Of a stretch of 64,000 nucleotides of DNA, positions 28,040 through 38,476 are shown in pieces. Under the pieces are notes generated by a model. That model made no database searches. It was not told the origin of the DNA and saw only the letters and a program-made list of their open reading frames with translations. The DNA comes from Actinomadura violacea (lineage in GTDB: Bacteria; Actinomycetota; Actinomycetes; Streptosporangiales; Streptosporangiaceae). The DNA lies in the NCBI RefSeq assembly GCF_017573465.1, contig NZ_JAGEPF010000002.1:372001-436000 (forward strand), written 5' to 3'. Made by a program: the position numbers and the translations under genes. Each line of letters starts with the position of its first letter. Position 1 is the stretch's first letter.

Positions 28040-28915
28040 ATGGAGCTGCGCCAGCTCGAGCACTTCGTCGCCGTCGCCGAGGAGCTGCACTTCACCCGTG
28101 CCGCCGCGCGCGTCCATGTCGTCCAGTCCAGCCTGTCCAGCTCTATCGGCGCCCTAGAACGCGAACTAGGCGCGCGCCTGTTCACCCGTACCAACCGCCG
28201 TGTCGAGCTGACCGAGGCGGGCCGCGCACTCCTGCCTTCCGCACGGGGCGCACTGGCCGCCGCCGAGAGCGGCCGCGACGCCGTCGCCGGGGTGCGCGGG
28301 CTGCTGCGCGGCCGCCTCACCATCGGCGCGATCCAGACCCTCGGGGTGCTCGACCTGCCCGCGCTGCTCGCCCGCTACCGGCGCCGCCACCCCGGCGTCG
28401 TGCTGCGGCTGCGGCACGCGGGCGCCGCCGCGCTCGCCCGGGAGACCGCGGCCGGCACGCTCGACATCGCGTTCGTCGACCGGGCCAGCGGCGAGCCCCG
28501 GCTCGCCGAGCACCCGCTCGGCGGCGACCGGCTCGTCCTCGCCGTCCCCCGCGCGGACCCCCTGGCCGCCCGCAGCGTGATCCGCCTCGCCGACCCCGCG
28601 CTCGCCGGCCGCGACTTCGTCGAGTACCGCGCCGACTCCGCGCTGCGCGCCCAGATCGACGCCGCCTGCACCGCAGCCGGGCTGGACCGCCGCATCGCCG
28701 CGGAAGTCGACACCATCCAGTACCTGGTGGAGCTCGTCGGCCACGGGCTGGGCGTGGCGCTGCTGCCGCCCCAGGCCCTCCGCAACGCCGCGGACCGCGT
28801 CGCCGCCGTCCCGACCAACCCGCCGCTCGACCGCACCCTGGTCGCGGTCACCCCCGCCGGCCGTCCGCCGGCACCGGCGGTGGAGGCACTGCTGGCACTC
28901 CTCCAGGACGCCTAG
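28040..28915 (+). CDS. LysR-family transcriptional regulator
   Basis: The 291-aa protein has an N-terminal winged HTH (residues 1-60, 'LRQLEHFVAVAEELHFTRAA' and 'LSSSIGALERELGARLFTRT') and a periplasmic-binding-like effector domain (about 88-290). It diverges from the MFS exporter gene with 102 bp between starts, the classic LysR arrangement, so the exporter is its likely target. Its stop overlaps the stop of the next, convergent gene in CTAG. Confidence 0.93.
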   Translation: MELRQLEHFVAVAEELHFTRAAARVHVVQSSLSSSIGALERELGARLFTRTNRRVELTEAGRALLPSARGALAAAESGRDAVAGVRGLLRGRLTIGAIQTLGVLDLPALLARYRRRHPGVVLRLRHAGAAALARETAAGTLDIAFVDRASGEPRLAEHPLGGDRLVLAVPRADPLAARSVIRLADPALAGRDFVEYRADSALRAQIDAACTAAGLDRRIAAEVDTIQYLVELVGHGLGVALLPPQALRNAADRVAAVPTNPPLDRTLVAVTPAGRPPAPAVEALLALLQDA

Positions 28916-29490
28916 GAGAGCGGGTTGGGCGGAGACTCCAGGTCCGTGAGTTCCACGCCCGGGGCGGCCAGGGCGACGTCACCGGCCAGGTACAGGGTCT
29001 CGATCTCGCCCGTGGCCAGGTCGGTGATCTCGTACTCCGAAACGGTCAGGGGCTCGGTCTCTGTTTCATGAACCGATGTTCCCGCCCGGCGCCAGCGACA
29101 CAGCGTGGTCAGTGCCGACAGCGAGGTTCCGCTCAGCCGGACGAGAGGCACATCGGCCTGCGCGTTCTCGTCCGGCCCGAGCGAGCGCGCCACGGCGACC
29201 AGGAACCCCGGCGAATCGGAGACGAACCCGGCGGCGCGCGCGCTGTGCTCGGTGCCCGTCTCCCCCGCCGCGCGCACCCAAGCCAGTTCGGGTCCGGTCA
29301 CGCCGCCGCGCAGCCACCATTCCGGCGTGACGAGCTCGACGCGGATCTGCCGCCAGCGCGCGTCCACGACGAGGTCCAGGCGGACGCCGTCGTCCCGCCG
29401 GGACGTGTAGCGCCAGCCGCCCGGCCCCGGGGCGCACTGGAAGCGCTCCTCGATCCCCCCGTCGAGATGCAGGTACGTCCCGGACGGCAC
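28912..29490 (-). CDS. Conserved hypothetical protein beside the SAH hydrolase paralogue
   Basis: I do not recognise this 192-aa protein firmly. It starts near 'SGTYLHLDGGIEERFQCAPG' and has beta-rich stretches with several Trp ('EWWLRGGVTGPELAWVRAAG') and no membrane helix or signal peptide. It follows the short SAH hydrolase gene by 3 bp on the same strand, so the two are probably co-transcribed. A lipocalin- or glycolipid-binding-like fold is possible, but that is a guess from the beta pattern. Confidence 0.7.
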   Translation of the reverse strand: MPSGTYLHLDGGIEERFQCAPGPGGWRYTSRRDDGVRLDLVVDARWRQIRVELVTPEWWLRGGVTGPELAWVRAAGETGTEHSARAAGFVSDSPGFLVAVARSLGPDENAQADVPLVRLSGTSLSALTTLCRWRRAGTSVHETETEPLTVSEYEITDLATGEIETLYLAGDVALAAPGVELTDLESPPNPLS

Positions 29491-29493
29491 GGG

Positions 29494-30750
29494 TCAGGAC
29501 CCGATGCGCCAGGAGTGCAGGTAGTCCTCCTGGTCCGGGGTGAGGAGGTCGATGGCGATGGACATCGACGCCAGCTTGAGCCGGGCGACCTCCGTGTCGA
29601 TCTCCTTCGGGACGTCGTGGACGGCCGGCGCCAGGGACTCGTGGGCCTTGGCGAGCCAGGCGCAGGTGAGGGCCTGGTCGGCGAAGGACATGTCCATCAC
29701 CGCGGCGGGATGCCCCTCGGCGGCCGCGAGGTTGACCAGGCGCCCCTCGGCCAGCAGGACGAGGCGCCGGCCGTCGGCCAGCACGTACTCGTCGGTCTGC
29801 GGGCGCACGCCGTGGTGCACCGCCACGGCCATCTCCTCCAGGGCGCGGACGTCGATCTCGACGTCGAAGTGGCCGGAGTTCGCGAGGATCGCGCCGTCCT
29901 TCATGGCGGCGAGGTGCTCGGCGTTCACGACGTCGCGGTTGCCGGTGACGGTGATGAACACGTCGCCGTCCGCGGCGGCCTCGGCCATCGGCTGCACCGC
30001 GAAGCCCTGCAGCGCGGCGTCCAGGGCCTTCACCGGGTCGATCTCGGTGATGACGACGCGGGCGCCGAGCCCCCGCGCGCGCTCTGCGAGGCCCCGGCCG
30101 CAGTAGCCGAAGCCCGCGATGACCACCGTTTTGCCTGCGAGCAAGGTGTTGGTCGCGCGCACGATGCCGTCGAGCGTCGACTGCCCGGTGCCGTACCGGT
30201 TGTCGAACATGTGCTTCGTGTCGGTGTCGTTGACCGCGACCATGGGGAACCGGAGGGCGCCCTCAAGGGCCATCTGGTGGAGGCGTATGACGCCCGTCGT
30301 CGTCTGCTCGCATCCGGCCTTCACCGTGGGCAGCAGGTCGGTGCGCTCTATGTGCAGCGTGTTGACCAGATCGCAGCCGTCGTCCAAGACGAGGTCGGGC
30401 GCGGTCTCCAGCGCCTGGTGGATGTGCGCGTAATAGCCCTCACGGTCGATGCCCGCGCGAGCGAAGACCTCCGCGCCGTCCTCCTGCACGAGCGCGGCGG
30501 CGGTGTCGTCCTGCGTCGACAGCGGATTGGACGATGCGAGCGCCACGCTCGCCCCGCCCGCCTGCAGGGTGCGGATCAGGCAGGCCGTCTCCGTCGTGAT
30601 GTGCATGCACGCCGCGATGCGCAGGCCGTCCAGCGGGCGTTCCTCGGCGAACCGCTCCCGGATCTGCCGCAGCACGGGCATGCTCCGGTCCGCCCACTCG
30701 ATCCGCTTGACGCCCTCGTACGCCAGCGACGCGTCCGCGATATCGCTCAT
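29494..30750 (-). CDS. Short (archaeal-type) adenosylhomocysteinase paralogue
   Basis: The 418-aa protein is an SAH-hydrolase homologue of the short type known from archaea and Thermotoga. Catalytic residues are kept: Glu in 'CEQTTTGVIRLHQM', Lys and Asp in 'DTDTKHMFDNRYG', and an NAD-binding 'GFGYCGRGLAERA'. It lacks the insertion of about 40 residues present in the neighbouring AhcY. It has 'RYGTGQSTLDG' where AhcY has '[11 protein letters not shown]', and ends '...YLHSWRIGS' without the 'KPDHYRY' tail. Archaeal members can prefer S-inosylhomocysteine. Its substrate here is open: SAH, S-inosylhomocysteine or another thioether nucleoside. Confidence 0.9.
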   Translation of the reverse strand: MSDIADASLAYEGVKRIEWADRSMPVLRQIRERFAEERPLDGLRIAACMHITTETACLIRTLQAGGASVALASSNPLSTQDDTAAALVQEDGAEVFARAGIDREGYYAHIHQALETAPDLVLDDGCDLVNTLHIERTDLLPTVKAGCEQTTTGVIRLHQMALEGALRFPMVAVNDTDTKHMFDNRYGTGQSTLDGIVRATNTLLAGKTVVIAGFGYCGRGLAERARGLGARVVITEIDPVKALDAALQGFAVQPMAEAAADGDVFITVTGNRDVVNAEHLAAMKDGAILANSGHFDVEIDVRALEEMAVAVHHGVRPQTDEYVLADGRRLVLLAEGRLVNLAAAEGHPAAVMDMSFADQALTCAWLAKAHESLAPAVHDVPKEIDTEVARLKLASMSIAIDLLTPDQEDYLHSWRIGS

Positions 30751-30771
30751 CCGTCCCCCTCAAGGCACAAA

Positions 30772-30800
30772 CCGCCGCACGGCCCTGGGCCGTGCGGCGG
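30772..30800 (-). terminator. Perfect hairpin terminator after ahcY
   Basis: A perfect 13-bp stem (30772-30784 with 30788-30800) and 3-nt loop start 18 nt after the ahcY stop. It separates ahcY from the paralogue gene. Confidence 0.85.
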
Positions 30801-30818
30801 TCCGAACGCTACAGGCGA

Positions 30819-32249
<1,431 letters not shown>

Positions 32250-32280
32250 GCTTTCGTTGCTCCTTGTCTGCTTCCTGGCA

Positions 32281-32340
32281 GCACGGTCCGCTCTGCAGCA
32301 GGTCCGCTCGTGCGCGGCGGGTCCGCTCGGTCCGCGGGTT
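32281..32340 (-). repeat. Repeated GAGCGGACC in the ahcY leader
   Basis: GAGCGGACC occurs three times (minus strand) in the 60 nt before the ahcY ribosome site. It does not match the SAH riboswitch consensus that I know. Confidence 0.5.
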
Positions 32341-32391
32341 CCACGCCGTCCGTCCGCGAGGACCGGCCCCCCGGGCCGGCCGACCCGGCCG

Positions 32392-32397
32392 AGTCTA
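32392..32397 (-). promoter_or_regulatory. Possible -10 box of ahcY
   Basis: TAGACT on the minus strand would give a leader of about 135 nt. No clear -35. Confidence 0.4.
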
Positions 32398-32435
32398 CGG
32401 GCGGGGACGGTCCGGAGGCACGGTCGGGGGCGCAT

Positions 32436-32458
32436 TTCTGACACGGATTTGTCAGAAT
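32436..32458 (+). promoter_or_regulatory. Dyad operator and -10 box of the MerR gene
   Basis: TTCTGACA-N6-TGTCAGAA is a perfect 8-bp dyad (32436-32457). It overlaps the -10-like CAGAAT (32453-32458), which lies 6 nt before the ATG. It is probably the MerR protein's own operator and also faces the divergent ahcY promoter. Confidence 0.6.
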
Positions 32459-32464
32459 CGACGG

Positions 32465-32830
32465 ATGCGCATCACGGAGGCCGCTCGGCGGCTCGGCACC
32501 TCGCCCCGCATGCTCCGCTACCGGGAGACGCTCGGGCTGCTGCCCGCGACCCGCGACACCGGCCCGGCCGGCGCCGGGACGGGCCGCGGCGGCGGGCACC
32601 GGCGGTTCGGCGACGCCGAGCTGCGCGCCGTCGCGCTCGCGCTCGCGCTGGAGAAGCGCTACGACATCGGCCCCGCCGAGCTGGCGTTCGGCCTCCGCGT
32701 GCTCGCCGAGCCGCAGGTCCAGGCGCACGTCCGCGAGCTGGGCGAGCGCATCGGCCGGCTGTCCGCGCCGCCCGCCCGCGCGCTGGACTTCGAGAAGGAG
32801 AAGGCGCTGCGGCTGCTGCGCCGCCGCTAG
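32465..32830 (+). CDS. Small MerR-family transcriptional regulator
   Basis: The 121-aa protein starts with a MerR HTH: '[20 protein letters not shown]' and 'ETLGLLP', then a Gly-rich loop and '[20 protein letters not shown]'. The effector region is very short and holds no Cys cluster, so metal sensing is unlikely. It diverges from ahcY with a perfect dyad in between. A role in SAH or methionine-cycle control is an inference from position only. Confidence 0.85.
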   Translation: MRITEAARRLGTSPRMLRYRETLGLLPATRDTGPAGAGTGRGGGHRRFGDAELRAVALALALEKRYDIGPAELAFGLRVLAEPQVQAHVRELGERIGRLSAPPARALDFEKEKALRLLRRR

Positions 32831-32918
32831 CCGGGGCCGGACGCGGGCCGGACGGGCGCGGCCCGCGTTCCGTCGGCGGCACCCACTACGATCCCGCTGG
32901 ACGGACGGGAGGCGGCGC

Positions 32919-33377
32919 GTGAGGAACTGGCTCTACGGGGTGCTCGGCCTCGTGCTCGGGATCGGCCTGTTCATCGGCGGCGTCTCGTCGCTGCCGGGCG
33001 GCACGGTGAAGTGCGGCGAGCGCGTGATGTCGCCCGGCGACAGCTGCACGACGATCCGGAAGGGGCGCGCCACCGACCGGTCCTACGACGAGCAGAAGTC
33101 CAAGGACGGCCGCGAGGCGGTCATCATGATGATCGTCGGTCCGCTGCTGGCGATCGGCTGCGGGGTCGTCTTCCTCGGCCCGGCCATCGTCCGCGGCCGC
33201 AAGAGCAAGGGATACGCCGTCATCCCCGCCGCCCCCGGGTACGCCGCCCCGCCGCCACCGCCGAACGCGAGACCGGCCGACATCCCGCCGCCGCAGCCCT
33301 ACCCGCCGTCAGCTCCCGGCCCCTACCCGCCGCCGTCCGGCCCCTACGCACCGCCTGGCTCGTACCCGCCCGCCTGA
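32919..33377 (+). CDS. Small membrane protein with proline-rich cytoplasmic tail
   Basis: The 152-aa protein starts at GTG with GGGAGG upstream. Two membrane helices lie near residues 4-24 and 67-92. The loop between them holds two Cys (C32, C43) that could form a disulfide outside. The last 45 residues are Pro/Tyr-rich (PPP, YPP repeats) and disordered. I know no function for it. Confidence 0.75.
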   Translation: MRNWLYGVLGLVLGIGLFIGGVSSLPGGTVKCGERVMSPGDSCTTIRKGRATDRSYDEQKSKDGREAVIMMIVGPLLAIGCGVVFLGPAIVRGRKSKGYAVIPAAPGYAAPPPPPNARPADIPPPQPYPPSAPGPYPPPSGPYAPPGSYPPA

Positions 33378-33402
33378 CCCGTCCCAGCGGACCGGGAGCG
33401 CT

Positions 33403-34077
33403 CTAGCCGGCGGCCCCCTCACCGGGGACGACCACGCCGGACTCGTAGGCGAGCATGACGGCCTGAGCCCGGTCCCGCAGGCCGAGCTTGGTGAAGACCC
33501 TCGCGACGTGCGTCTTCACCGTGTGCTCGCTGACCACCAGCCGGGCGGCGATCTCGGCGTTCGACAGCCCGCCCGCGATCAGCACGAGCACCTCGTTCTC
33601 CCGGGCCGTCAGCGTGGACAGCTCCGACGGCGGCTGCGGCCGGCTGCGCCGCTGCTTGGTGAACTCGCGGATCAGCCGCCCGGTGACCTGCGGGGCGAGC
33701 AGCGAGTCGCCGCGCGCGACGACCCGGACCGCGGAGACCAGCTCGTCGGCGGTCGCGTCCTTGAGCAGGAACCCGGACGCGCCGACGGCGAGCGCGTCGT
33801 AGACGTACTCGTCCACGTCGAAGGTGGTCAGCACGAGGACGCGGACGCCCTCGGAGCCGGGCTGCGCGAGGATGCGGCGGGTGGCCTCGATGCCGTCCAT
33901 GCCGGGCATCCGGATGTCCATGACGACGACGTCGGGGCGGCCCCGCTCGGCGAGCGCGACGGCCTGCCGCCCGTCGCCGGCCTCGCCGACGACGGTGATG
34001 TCGTCCTGCGCGGCGAGCAGGGCGGCGAACCCGGCGCGGACGATGGTCTGGTCGTCCGCCACCAGCACCCGGATCAC
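33403..34077 (-). CDS. NarL-type response regulator
   Basis: The 224-aa protein has a receiver domain with Asp 54 ('VVMDIRMPGMDGIEATRRIL') and Lys in 'FLLKDATADELV', and a LuxR HTH ('LTARENEVLVLIAGGLSNAE', 'VSEHTVKTHVARVFTKLGLR'). It follows the sensor kinase gene by 36 bp on the same strand, so the two form a two-component system. No signal is known. Confidence 0.95.
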   Translation of the reverse strand: MIRVLVADDQTIVRAGFAALLAAQDDITVVGEAGDGRQAVALAERGRPDVVVMDIRMPGMDGIEATRRILAQPGSEGVRVLVLTTFDVDEYVYDALAVGASGFLLKDATADELVSAVRVVARGDSLLAPQVTGRLIREFTKQRRSRPQPPSELSTLTARENEVLVLIAGGLSNAEIAARLVVSEHTVKTHVARVFTKLGLRDRAQAVMLAYESGVVVPGEGAAG

Positions 34078-34113
34078 CGGTGGGTCTCCGTCGCGGGGCG
34101 GGCGAGAGCGCGG

Positions 34114-35712
34114 TCAGCGGCGGCCGGGGGGCGCCTCGGAACCGTGTCCACTGGTGGAATTCCCCTCCCTCGTCAGCGGCAGTTCGGCCTCCACCAGGAA
34201 CCCGCCGTCGGTCGCCGGGCCGGCGGAGAACCGTCCGCCCAGCATGGTCGCACGTTCCCGCATGCCAACGAGACCGTGTCCGCCACCGTGTCCACCGGCC
34301 TGCCCCCCGGCCTGCGGCGGCGCGCCCTCCAGCCGTGTCGGTCCGGCCGGACCGCCGGCAGGCGCGCCGCCCGTGGGGTCCAATACGGCGGTACGGGCCG
34401 CCGGGTCGTCGCGGTTCAGCACCTGTGTGTGCGCGGCGGGACCGTTGTCGCGGACGCGGACCGCGAGCCGGTCCGGCAGGAAGGTCAGGTCCACGTGCAC
34501 GCCCGCGCCGGGCGCGTGCCGCCGCGCGTTCGTGAGGGCCTCCTGGACGATCCGGTACGCCGACAGCTCAACGGTCGTGGAAAGCGCGCGCGGGTCGCCG
34601 TGCACGGCGAGGTCGACGGCACCGCCCGCGCCCCGGTGCTGGTCGATCAGGTCGGGCAGCCGGTCGAGGCGGGGCTGCGGGGAGTTCGCGGTGTCCGGCT
34701 CGGGCTTGGCGTCGGCGCGCAGCACGCTGAGCAGCCGGCGCATCTCCACGAGCGCGTCCCGGGCCGTCTTCGCGATCTCGGTGTAGCCGGCGCGGGCCTC
34801 GGGCGACAGGTCGTCCATGGTGTACGGGGCGGTCTCCGCCTGCACCGCGATCATGGAGACGGAGTGCGCGACGACGTCGTGCAGCTCGCGGGCGATGCGG
34901 GCGCGCTCGCGCATGACGGCCTGCTCGCGCTGGACGGCGGTGAGCCGGGTGAGGGTCTCGTTGGTGCGCTCCGCCGCCTCCGCCTCGGTGCGCCCGGCGG
35001 ACTCGACGGCGCGGCGCGCGTCGCCGAGGCCGATGGCTGCCAGCACGGCGACGACCGCGGCGGGCCAGGGGACGTCGTCGAGCGTGCCGGTGGCGAGGTA
35101 GACGACGGCGACGGTGGCGACGCTCCCGGCCGCGAGGACGCCCGCGGACTGCCGGGGCAGCTGCCGTCCGAGCGCGTACAGCGTGTACAGCGCGGCGAAC
35201 GCGGTGGTGATCAGCAGCTGCTGCCCGGTGAGCAGCCCGGCCGCGAACGCGCCGAGCACGACGGCGGCGACGGGCCGCAGGTTCTCGCGCCGCCAGACGA
35301 GCGGGAGCGTGGAGGCGACCGCGAAGCCGCCGGCGAGGCTCAGCGGGGACCCGGTGCTCGGCGCCAGCTCCGCCAGCGCGGCGATCGTCAGCGCCAGGCC
35401 GGTGAGCGGCGCGAAGTACCAGGCGCCGGTGAACTCGGTCCAGGTGTTGATCCAGCGGGGCAGCGGCGCCGTCTCCCCGGCCGGGGGCGCGCCCGGCGCC
35501 CCGGGCGCGGGCGGGCGGGCGGCGCCGTTCAGCCGGGCGCCGAGCCGCACGGCCACCGGCCGCAGCAGATGCCCGATGCCGGTCAGGATCCAGAGCAGGA
35601 GCTGCCCCACCCCCGCCACGATCCGGCCGGACAGCCGCCACGCCTGGTGCGCGACGGCTGGGCCGAACCCCGCGGGGTCGGGTCCGGTCCGGGCCTTGTC
35701 ATCGCTGGTCAC
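34114..35712 (-). CDS. NarL-partner sensor histidine kinase (HisKA_3)
   Basis: The 532-aa protein has an N-terminal region with about six membrane helices (residues 30-240). The dimerisation box 'RARIARELHDVVAHSVSMIA' (phospho-His near 280) is followed by a HATPase with 'QEALTNARRHAPG', 'VRDNGPA' and 'GHGLVGMRERA'. Between the last two lies an insertion of about 50 residues rich in Gly, Pro and Ala, with 'GGQAGGHGGGHG'; it is probably a flexible loop over the ATP site. It is partnered by the regulator just downstream. Confidence 0.94.
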   Translation of the reverse strand: MTSDDKARTGPDPAGFGPAVAHQAWRLSGRIVAGVGQLLLWILTGIGHLLRPVAVRLGARLNGAARPPAPGAPGAPPAGETAPLPRWINTWTEFTGAWYFAPLTGLALTIAALAELAPSTGSPLSLAGGFAVASTLPLVWRRENLRPVAAVVLGAFAAGLLTGQQLLITTAFAALYTLYALGRQLPRQSAGVLAAGSVATVAVVYLATGTLDDVPWPAAVVAVLAAIGLGDARRAVESAGRTEAEAAERTNETLTRLTAVQREQAVMRERARIARELHDVVAHSVSMIAVQAETAPYTMDDLSPEARAGYTEIAKTARDALVEMRRLLSVLRADAKPEPDTANSPQPRLDRLPDLIDQHRGAGGAVDLAVHGDPRALSTTVELSAYRIVQEALTNARRHAPGAGVHVDLTFLPDRLAVRVRDNGPAAHTQVLNRDDPAARTAVLDPTGGAPAGGPAGPTRLEGAPPQAGGQAGGHGGGHGLVGMRERATMLGGRFSAGPATDGGFLVEAELPLTREGNSTSGHGSEAPPGRR

Positions 35713-36142
35713 TACTCAATACTGACCGGTGGAGGGCCTCATCACCTCACCGTGCGGTGGTATGCGCTCGCCCGGAATCCCCCTGGAGGACGACCCCCGG
35801 TCCCTCCTTGCGGGGGACGTGCGGGCGGCCCGCGGAGACGTAATGTCTTAACCGTGACCGCAACGGCGGCGCCGCCGACGTAGGGGGTTCGGCGGGGCTG
35901 CCGCGGTCACGCCAACCGCCCGGTTTCAGGGGTCCGGGCGGGGAAGCATGGGAAGCACCTCGCCGGACGGCCGCGCCGCCCGCCTCCGCGGAGGCACTCG
36001 CCGGTCTCGCCTGGGCTGGGGTTCGGCCGGCATCCGGTGCCGGCCGCCCGGCGAGGGATCCCGTGCGGCCGCCCGCGCCGGCCCGGACAGGGCCGCGCGG
36101 CGCCGCCGTCTCGCGACGGATCCCGTGAATCCGGGACGGCCG
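35713..36142. other. Gene-free interval with long dyad
   Basis: This 430-bp stretch lies between the sensor kinase start and the CDF transporter stop. It holds CGTGACCGC at 35853-35861 and its perfect complement at 35903-35911, enclosing a GC-rich structured loop, preceded by A/T-rich TAATGTCTTAA. A structured RNA or terminator is possible. I see no supported gene on either strand. Confidence 0.45.
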
Positions 36143-37144
36143 TCAGGACGAGGCCGGGGTCTCCGGCTTCGCGCCCTCGCCCGCACTCGCAGCCGTCCCG
36201 GCCGTTCCCGCCGGCTTGGCGGCGTTCTTGCGGTCCGCCTCGTCCAGCGCCGGCTCCAGGTAGATCAGGCCCGCCTCCGGGATCACCGCGCGGACCTTGG
36301 CCTCGGCGGCGTCGATGCCCCTGGCCACCTCCGCGGCGGTGTCGTCGTGGTTCACGGCGATCTTGGCGGCGATCAGCAGCGCCTCCGGGCCGATGTACTC
36401 GGTCCGGATGTGGATGACGTGGTCGACCTGCTCCACCGACTCCAGCGCGCCGATGATCCGCTTCTCCTGGTCGGCGTCCACGCCCTCGCCGATCAGCAGG
36501 CTCTTGGTCTCGATCGCCAGCACCGTGGCGACCAGGCCGAGCAGGACGCCGATGCCGACGGTGCCGATGCCGTCCCAGACCCCGTCGCCGGTCGCGACCG
36601 CCATCGACACGCCGAACAGCGCGAGGACCAGGCCGATCAGCGCCGCCGCGTCCTCCAGCAGGACGACGGGCAGCTCCGGCGCCTTAGCGCGGCGGATGAA
36701 CGCCCACCAGGAGTCGCTTCCGCGCAGCGTGTTCGACTCCTTGATCGCGGTGCGGAAGGAGAAGCCCTCCATCCCGATCGCGATGATCAGCACCGCGAAC
36801 GCCCAGATCGGGGCGTCGATGTCCTCCGGGTGGATGATCTTGTGGTAGCCCTCGTACAGCGAGAACGCCGAGCCGACGGTGAACAGCACCACGGCGACGA
36901 CGAACGCGTAGAAGTAGCGTTCCCGGCCGAAGCCGAACGGGTGCTCGGGCGTCCGGTCGCGCTCGGAGCGCTTGCGTCCGAGCAGCAGCAGCCCCTGGTT
37001 CCCCGAGTCGGCGACCGAGTGGATCGACTCCGCCAGCATCGACGACGACCCCGTGAACGCGAACGCGACCATCTTGGACGCGGCGATTCCGAGGTTGGCG
37101 GCCAGGGCCGCGATGATGGCCTTCGTCCCACCCTCAGCACTCAT
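36143..37144 (-). CDS. Cation diffusion facilitator (Zn/Fe-type) transporter
   Basis: The 333-aa protein has about six membrane helices. Helix 2 carries the metal site 'ESIHSVADSGNQ' (H42, D46) and helix 5 has 'LLEDAAALIG', the Glu/Asp variant seen in SLC30A9-like members. The cytoplasmic C-terminal domain ('ALESVEQVDHVIHIRTEYIG') follows. It should export Zn2+ or another divalent cation by proton antiport. The Ala/Gly-rich tail (last 30 residues) is not conserved. The start is immediately next to the stop of the SIS isomerase gene, so they share a transcript. Confidence 0.93.
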   Translation of the reverse strand: MSAEGGTKAIIAALAANLGIAASKMVAFAFTGSSSMLAESIHSVADSGNQGLLLLGRKRSERDRTPEHPFGFGRERYFYAFVVAVVLFTVGSAFSLYEGYHKIIHPEDIDAPIWAFAVLIIAIGMEGFSFRTAIKESNTLRGSDSWWAFIRRAKAPELPVVLLEDAAALIGLVLALFGVSMAVATGDGVWDGIGTVGIGVLLGLVATVLAIETKSLLIGEGVDADQEKRIIGALESVEQVDHVIHIRTEYIGPEALLIAAKIAVNHDDTAAEVARGIDAAEAKVRAVIPEAGLIYLEPALDEADRKNAAKPAGTAGTAASAGEGAKPETPASS

Positions 37145-38290
37145 CTAGGCAATCCTCGCTTTGAGCTCTTGAATGGCCGGTACGGGCGTCGGGTCGACGC
37201 CCAGCGTGATGGCCAAGTAAACCGTGACATAGTCCGCCAGCGCGATCATTGTCGCGATTCTCTCGAGCGGATGGTCCCCCTCGGCGCGGATCTCGGTCAC
37301 CGCGACGCCCCTGTCGCGGGCCATCTCGACGGACGCCGCCCGCCGCTTGGCGGTCTGCGGGTGCTCCTCGGTGTCGCGCAGAACGACCAGGTGCAGGCCG
37401 TGCTCGGCGTCCTCGGAGCGGTCGCGGAAGAAGTCGTCCAGATCGGACGGGCCGGACGGCGACCCGCCGCGCGCGAAGAAGCCGTCGAACGCCATCACCT
37501 GGTTGTGGTCCGCCTCCGGCAGGCCGCCGTAGACGGCCGGGTACTTGGCGTTCTCGTTGAGCTGGCAGCACATCCGGTACGCGGCCGTCTCGGCGAGCGG
37601 CGACGTCCCCCACACCAGCGGCACGTCGCCGGCGAGGTCCAGCGCGATCCGCTTCGCCGGGTTCACGAACGGCTCGCTGTCCGGACGGCAGCGGTGCGCG
37701 ACGTCCTCCAGCCGGGCCGCCGTGGACTCCAGCACCGCGTCGGGCACGTCCGCCAGGCCGAGCGCGCGCGCGGCGACGAGCAGCGGGACCGTCAGCCCCC
37801 ACAGCGTCGACCGCGGCTGCCCCACCGACCGCACCGGCACGAACACGCCGCGGCTGCGGGCGGCGAGGTCGGCCAGCGGCGAGCCCGCGCCGCCGACGCA
37901 CAGCAGCCGGCAGCCGCGCCGCGCCGCCTGCGCGGCCACCTCGAGGGTCTCCTCGGTGGTGCCGGAGCAGGACACCGCGATCACCAGGTCGGCGGCGCCG
38001 ACCCAGCCGGGCAGCCGGTACCCGCGCACCGTCGTGACCGGGACCGGGCAGCCGAGCCCGCACACCGCCGCGAGCACGTCCCCGGAGATCCCGGAGCCGC
38101 CCATGCCGGTGACGACGACCGCGCGCGGCCGGCCGTCCTCGGCGAGCGCCCCGGCGCCCGCCTCGACGGCGGCGCGCAGCGCCTCCCGGATCTGCGCCGC
38201 CGACGAGGCGACCTGCCGCAGCATCCCGCCCGGATCGGCCGCCTCGACGTCCTGCGCCTCCTCCAGCCGGCCCGGATCCAGGGTGCTCAC
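37145..38290 (-). CDS. SIS-domain sugar-phosphate isomerase (phosphoglucose/phosphomannose type)
   Basis: The 381-aa protein starts at GTG 38290. It has two SIS domains: the first holds '[19 protein letters not shown]' and '[17 protein letters not shown]'; the second holds '[20 protein letters not shown]', typical of bifunctional phosphoglucose/phosphomannose isomerases. Mycobacterial Rv3256c (TobH-like) occupies the same place. It should convert fructose-6-P to glucose-6-P or mannose-6-P, feeding the adjacent phosphomannomutase. The start overlaps the Trm112 gene stop (GTGA). Confidence 0.9.
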   Translation of the reverse strand: MSTLDPGRLEEAQDVEAADPGGMLRQVASSAAQIREALRAAVEAGAGALAEDGRPRAVVVTGMGGSGISGDVLAAVCGLGCPVPVTTVRGYRLPGWVGAADLVIAVSCSGTTEETLEVAAQAARRGCRLLCVGGAGSPLADLAARSRGVFVPVRSVGQPRSTLWGLTVPLLVAARALGLADVPDAVLESTAARLEDVAHRCRPDSEPFVNPAKRIALDLAGDVPLVWGTSPLAETAAYRMCCQLNENAKYPAVYGGLPEADHNQVMAFDGFFARGGSPSGPSDLDDFFRDRSEDAEHGLHLVVLRDTEEHPQTAKRRAASVEMARDRGVAVTEIRAEGDHPLERIATMIALADYVTVYLAITLGVDPTPVPAIQELKARIA

Positions 38291-38469
38291 GAAGCGGGGG
38301 CCCGGGCCTCGTCGACGAGGAGGACGGGGATGTCGTCGCGGACCGGGTAGGCGTAGCCGCAGGAGCCGGTGCACACCAGCTCGGCGGCCGCGTCGTCGGC
38401 GCGCAGCTCGCCGCCGCAGTTCGGGCAGGCCAGGATCTCCAGCAGCCAGTCGTCCAGCTTCATGCTCAT
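38287..38469 (-). CDS. Trm112-family zinc-ribbon protein
   Basis: The 60-aa protein has '[18 protein letters not shown]' and '[19 protein letters not shown]', the pattern of Trm112/YcaR proteins, with two Cys pairs for one zinc ion. Eukaryotic Trm112 activates methyltransferases; bacterial partners are mostly unknown. A second ATG two codons in (38463) could be the true start. It is sandwiched between the isomerase and phosphomannomutase genes with minimal spacing. Confidence 0.92.
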   Translation of the reverse strand: MSMKLDDWLLEILACPNCGGELRADDAAAELVCTGSCGYAYPVRDDIPVLLVDEARAPAS

Positions 38470-38476
38470 AGCAGCG

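Noticed and set aside
25230..28915. Genomic island
   Set aside because: Function looks accessory, but GC content and codon use match the flanks, and there is no integrase, tRNA or direct-repeat boundary.
32250..32392. SAH riboswitch before ahcY
   Set aside because: The leader lacks the conserved SAH aptamer core as I know it; only nonamer repeats are present. A covariance-model search would settle it.
33403..35712. Vancomycin-resistance-type VanRS pair
   Set aside because: The regulator is NarL-type and the kinase HisKA_3, not OmpR/VanS-type, and no vanHAX genes are near.
35926..36186. Arg-rich minus-strand frame between the CDF and kinase genes
   Set aside because: No ribosome site, extreme Arg/Pro content and overlap with the CDF gene end.
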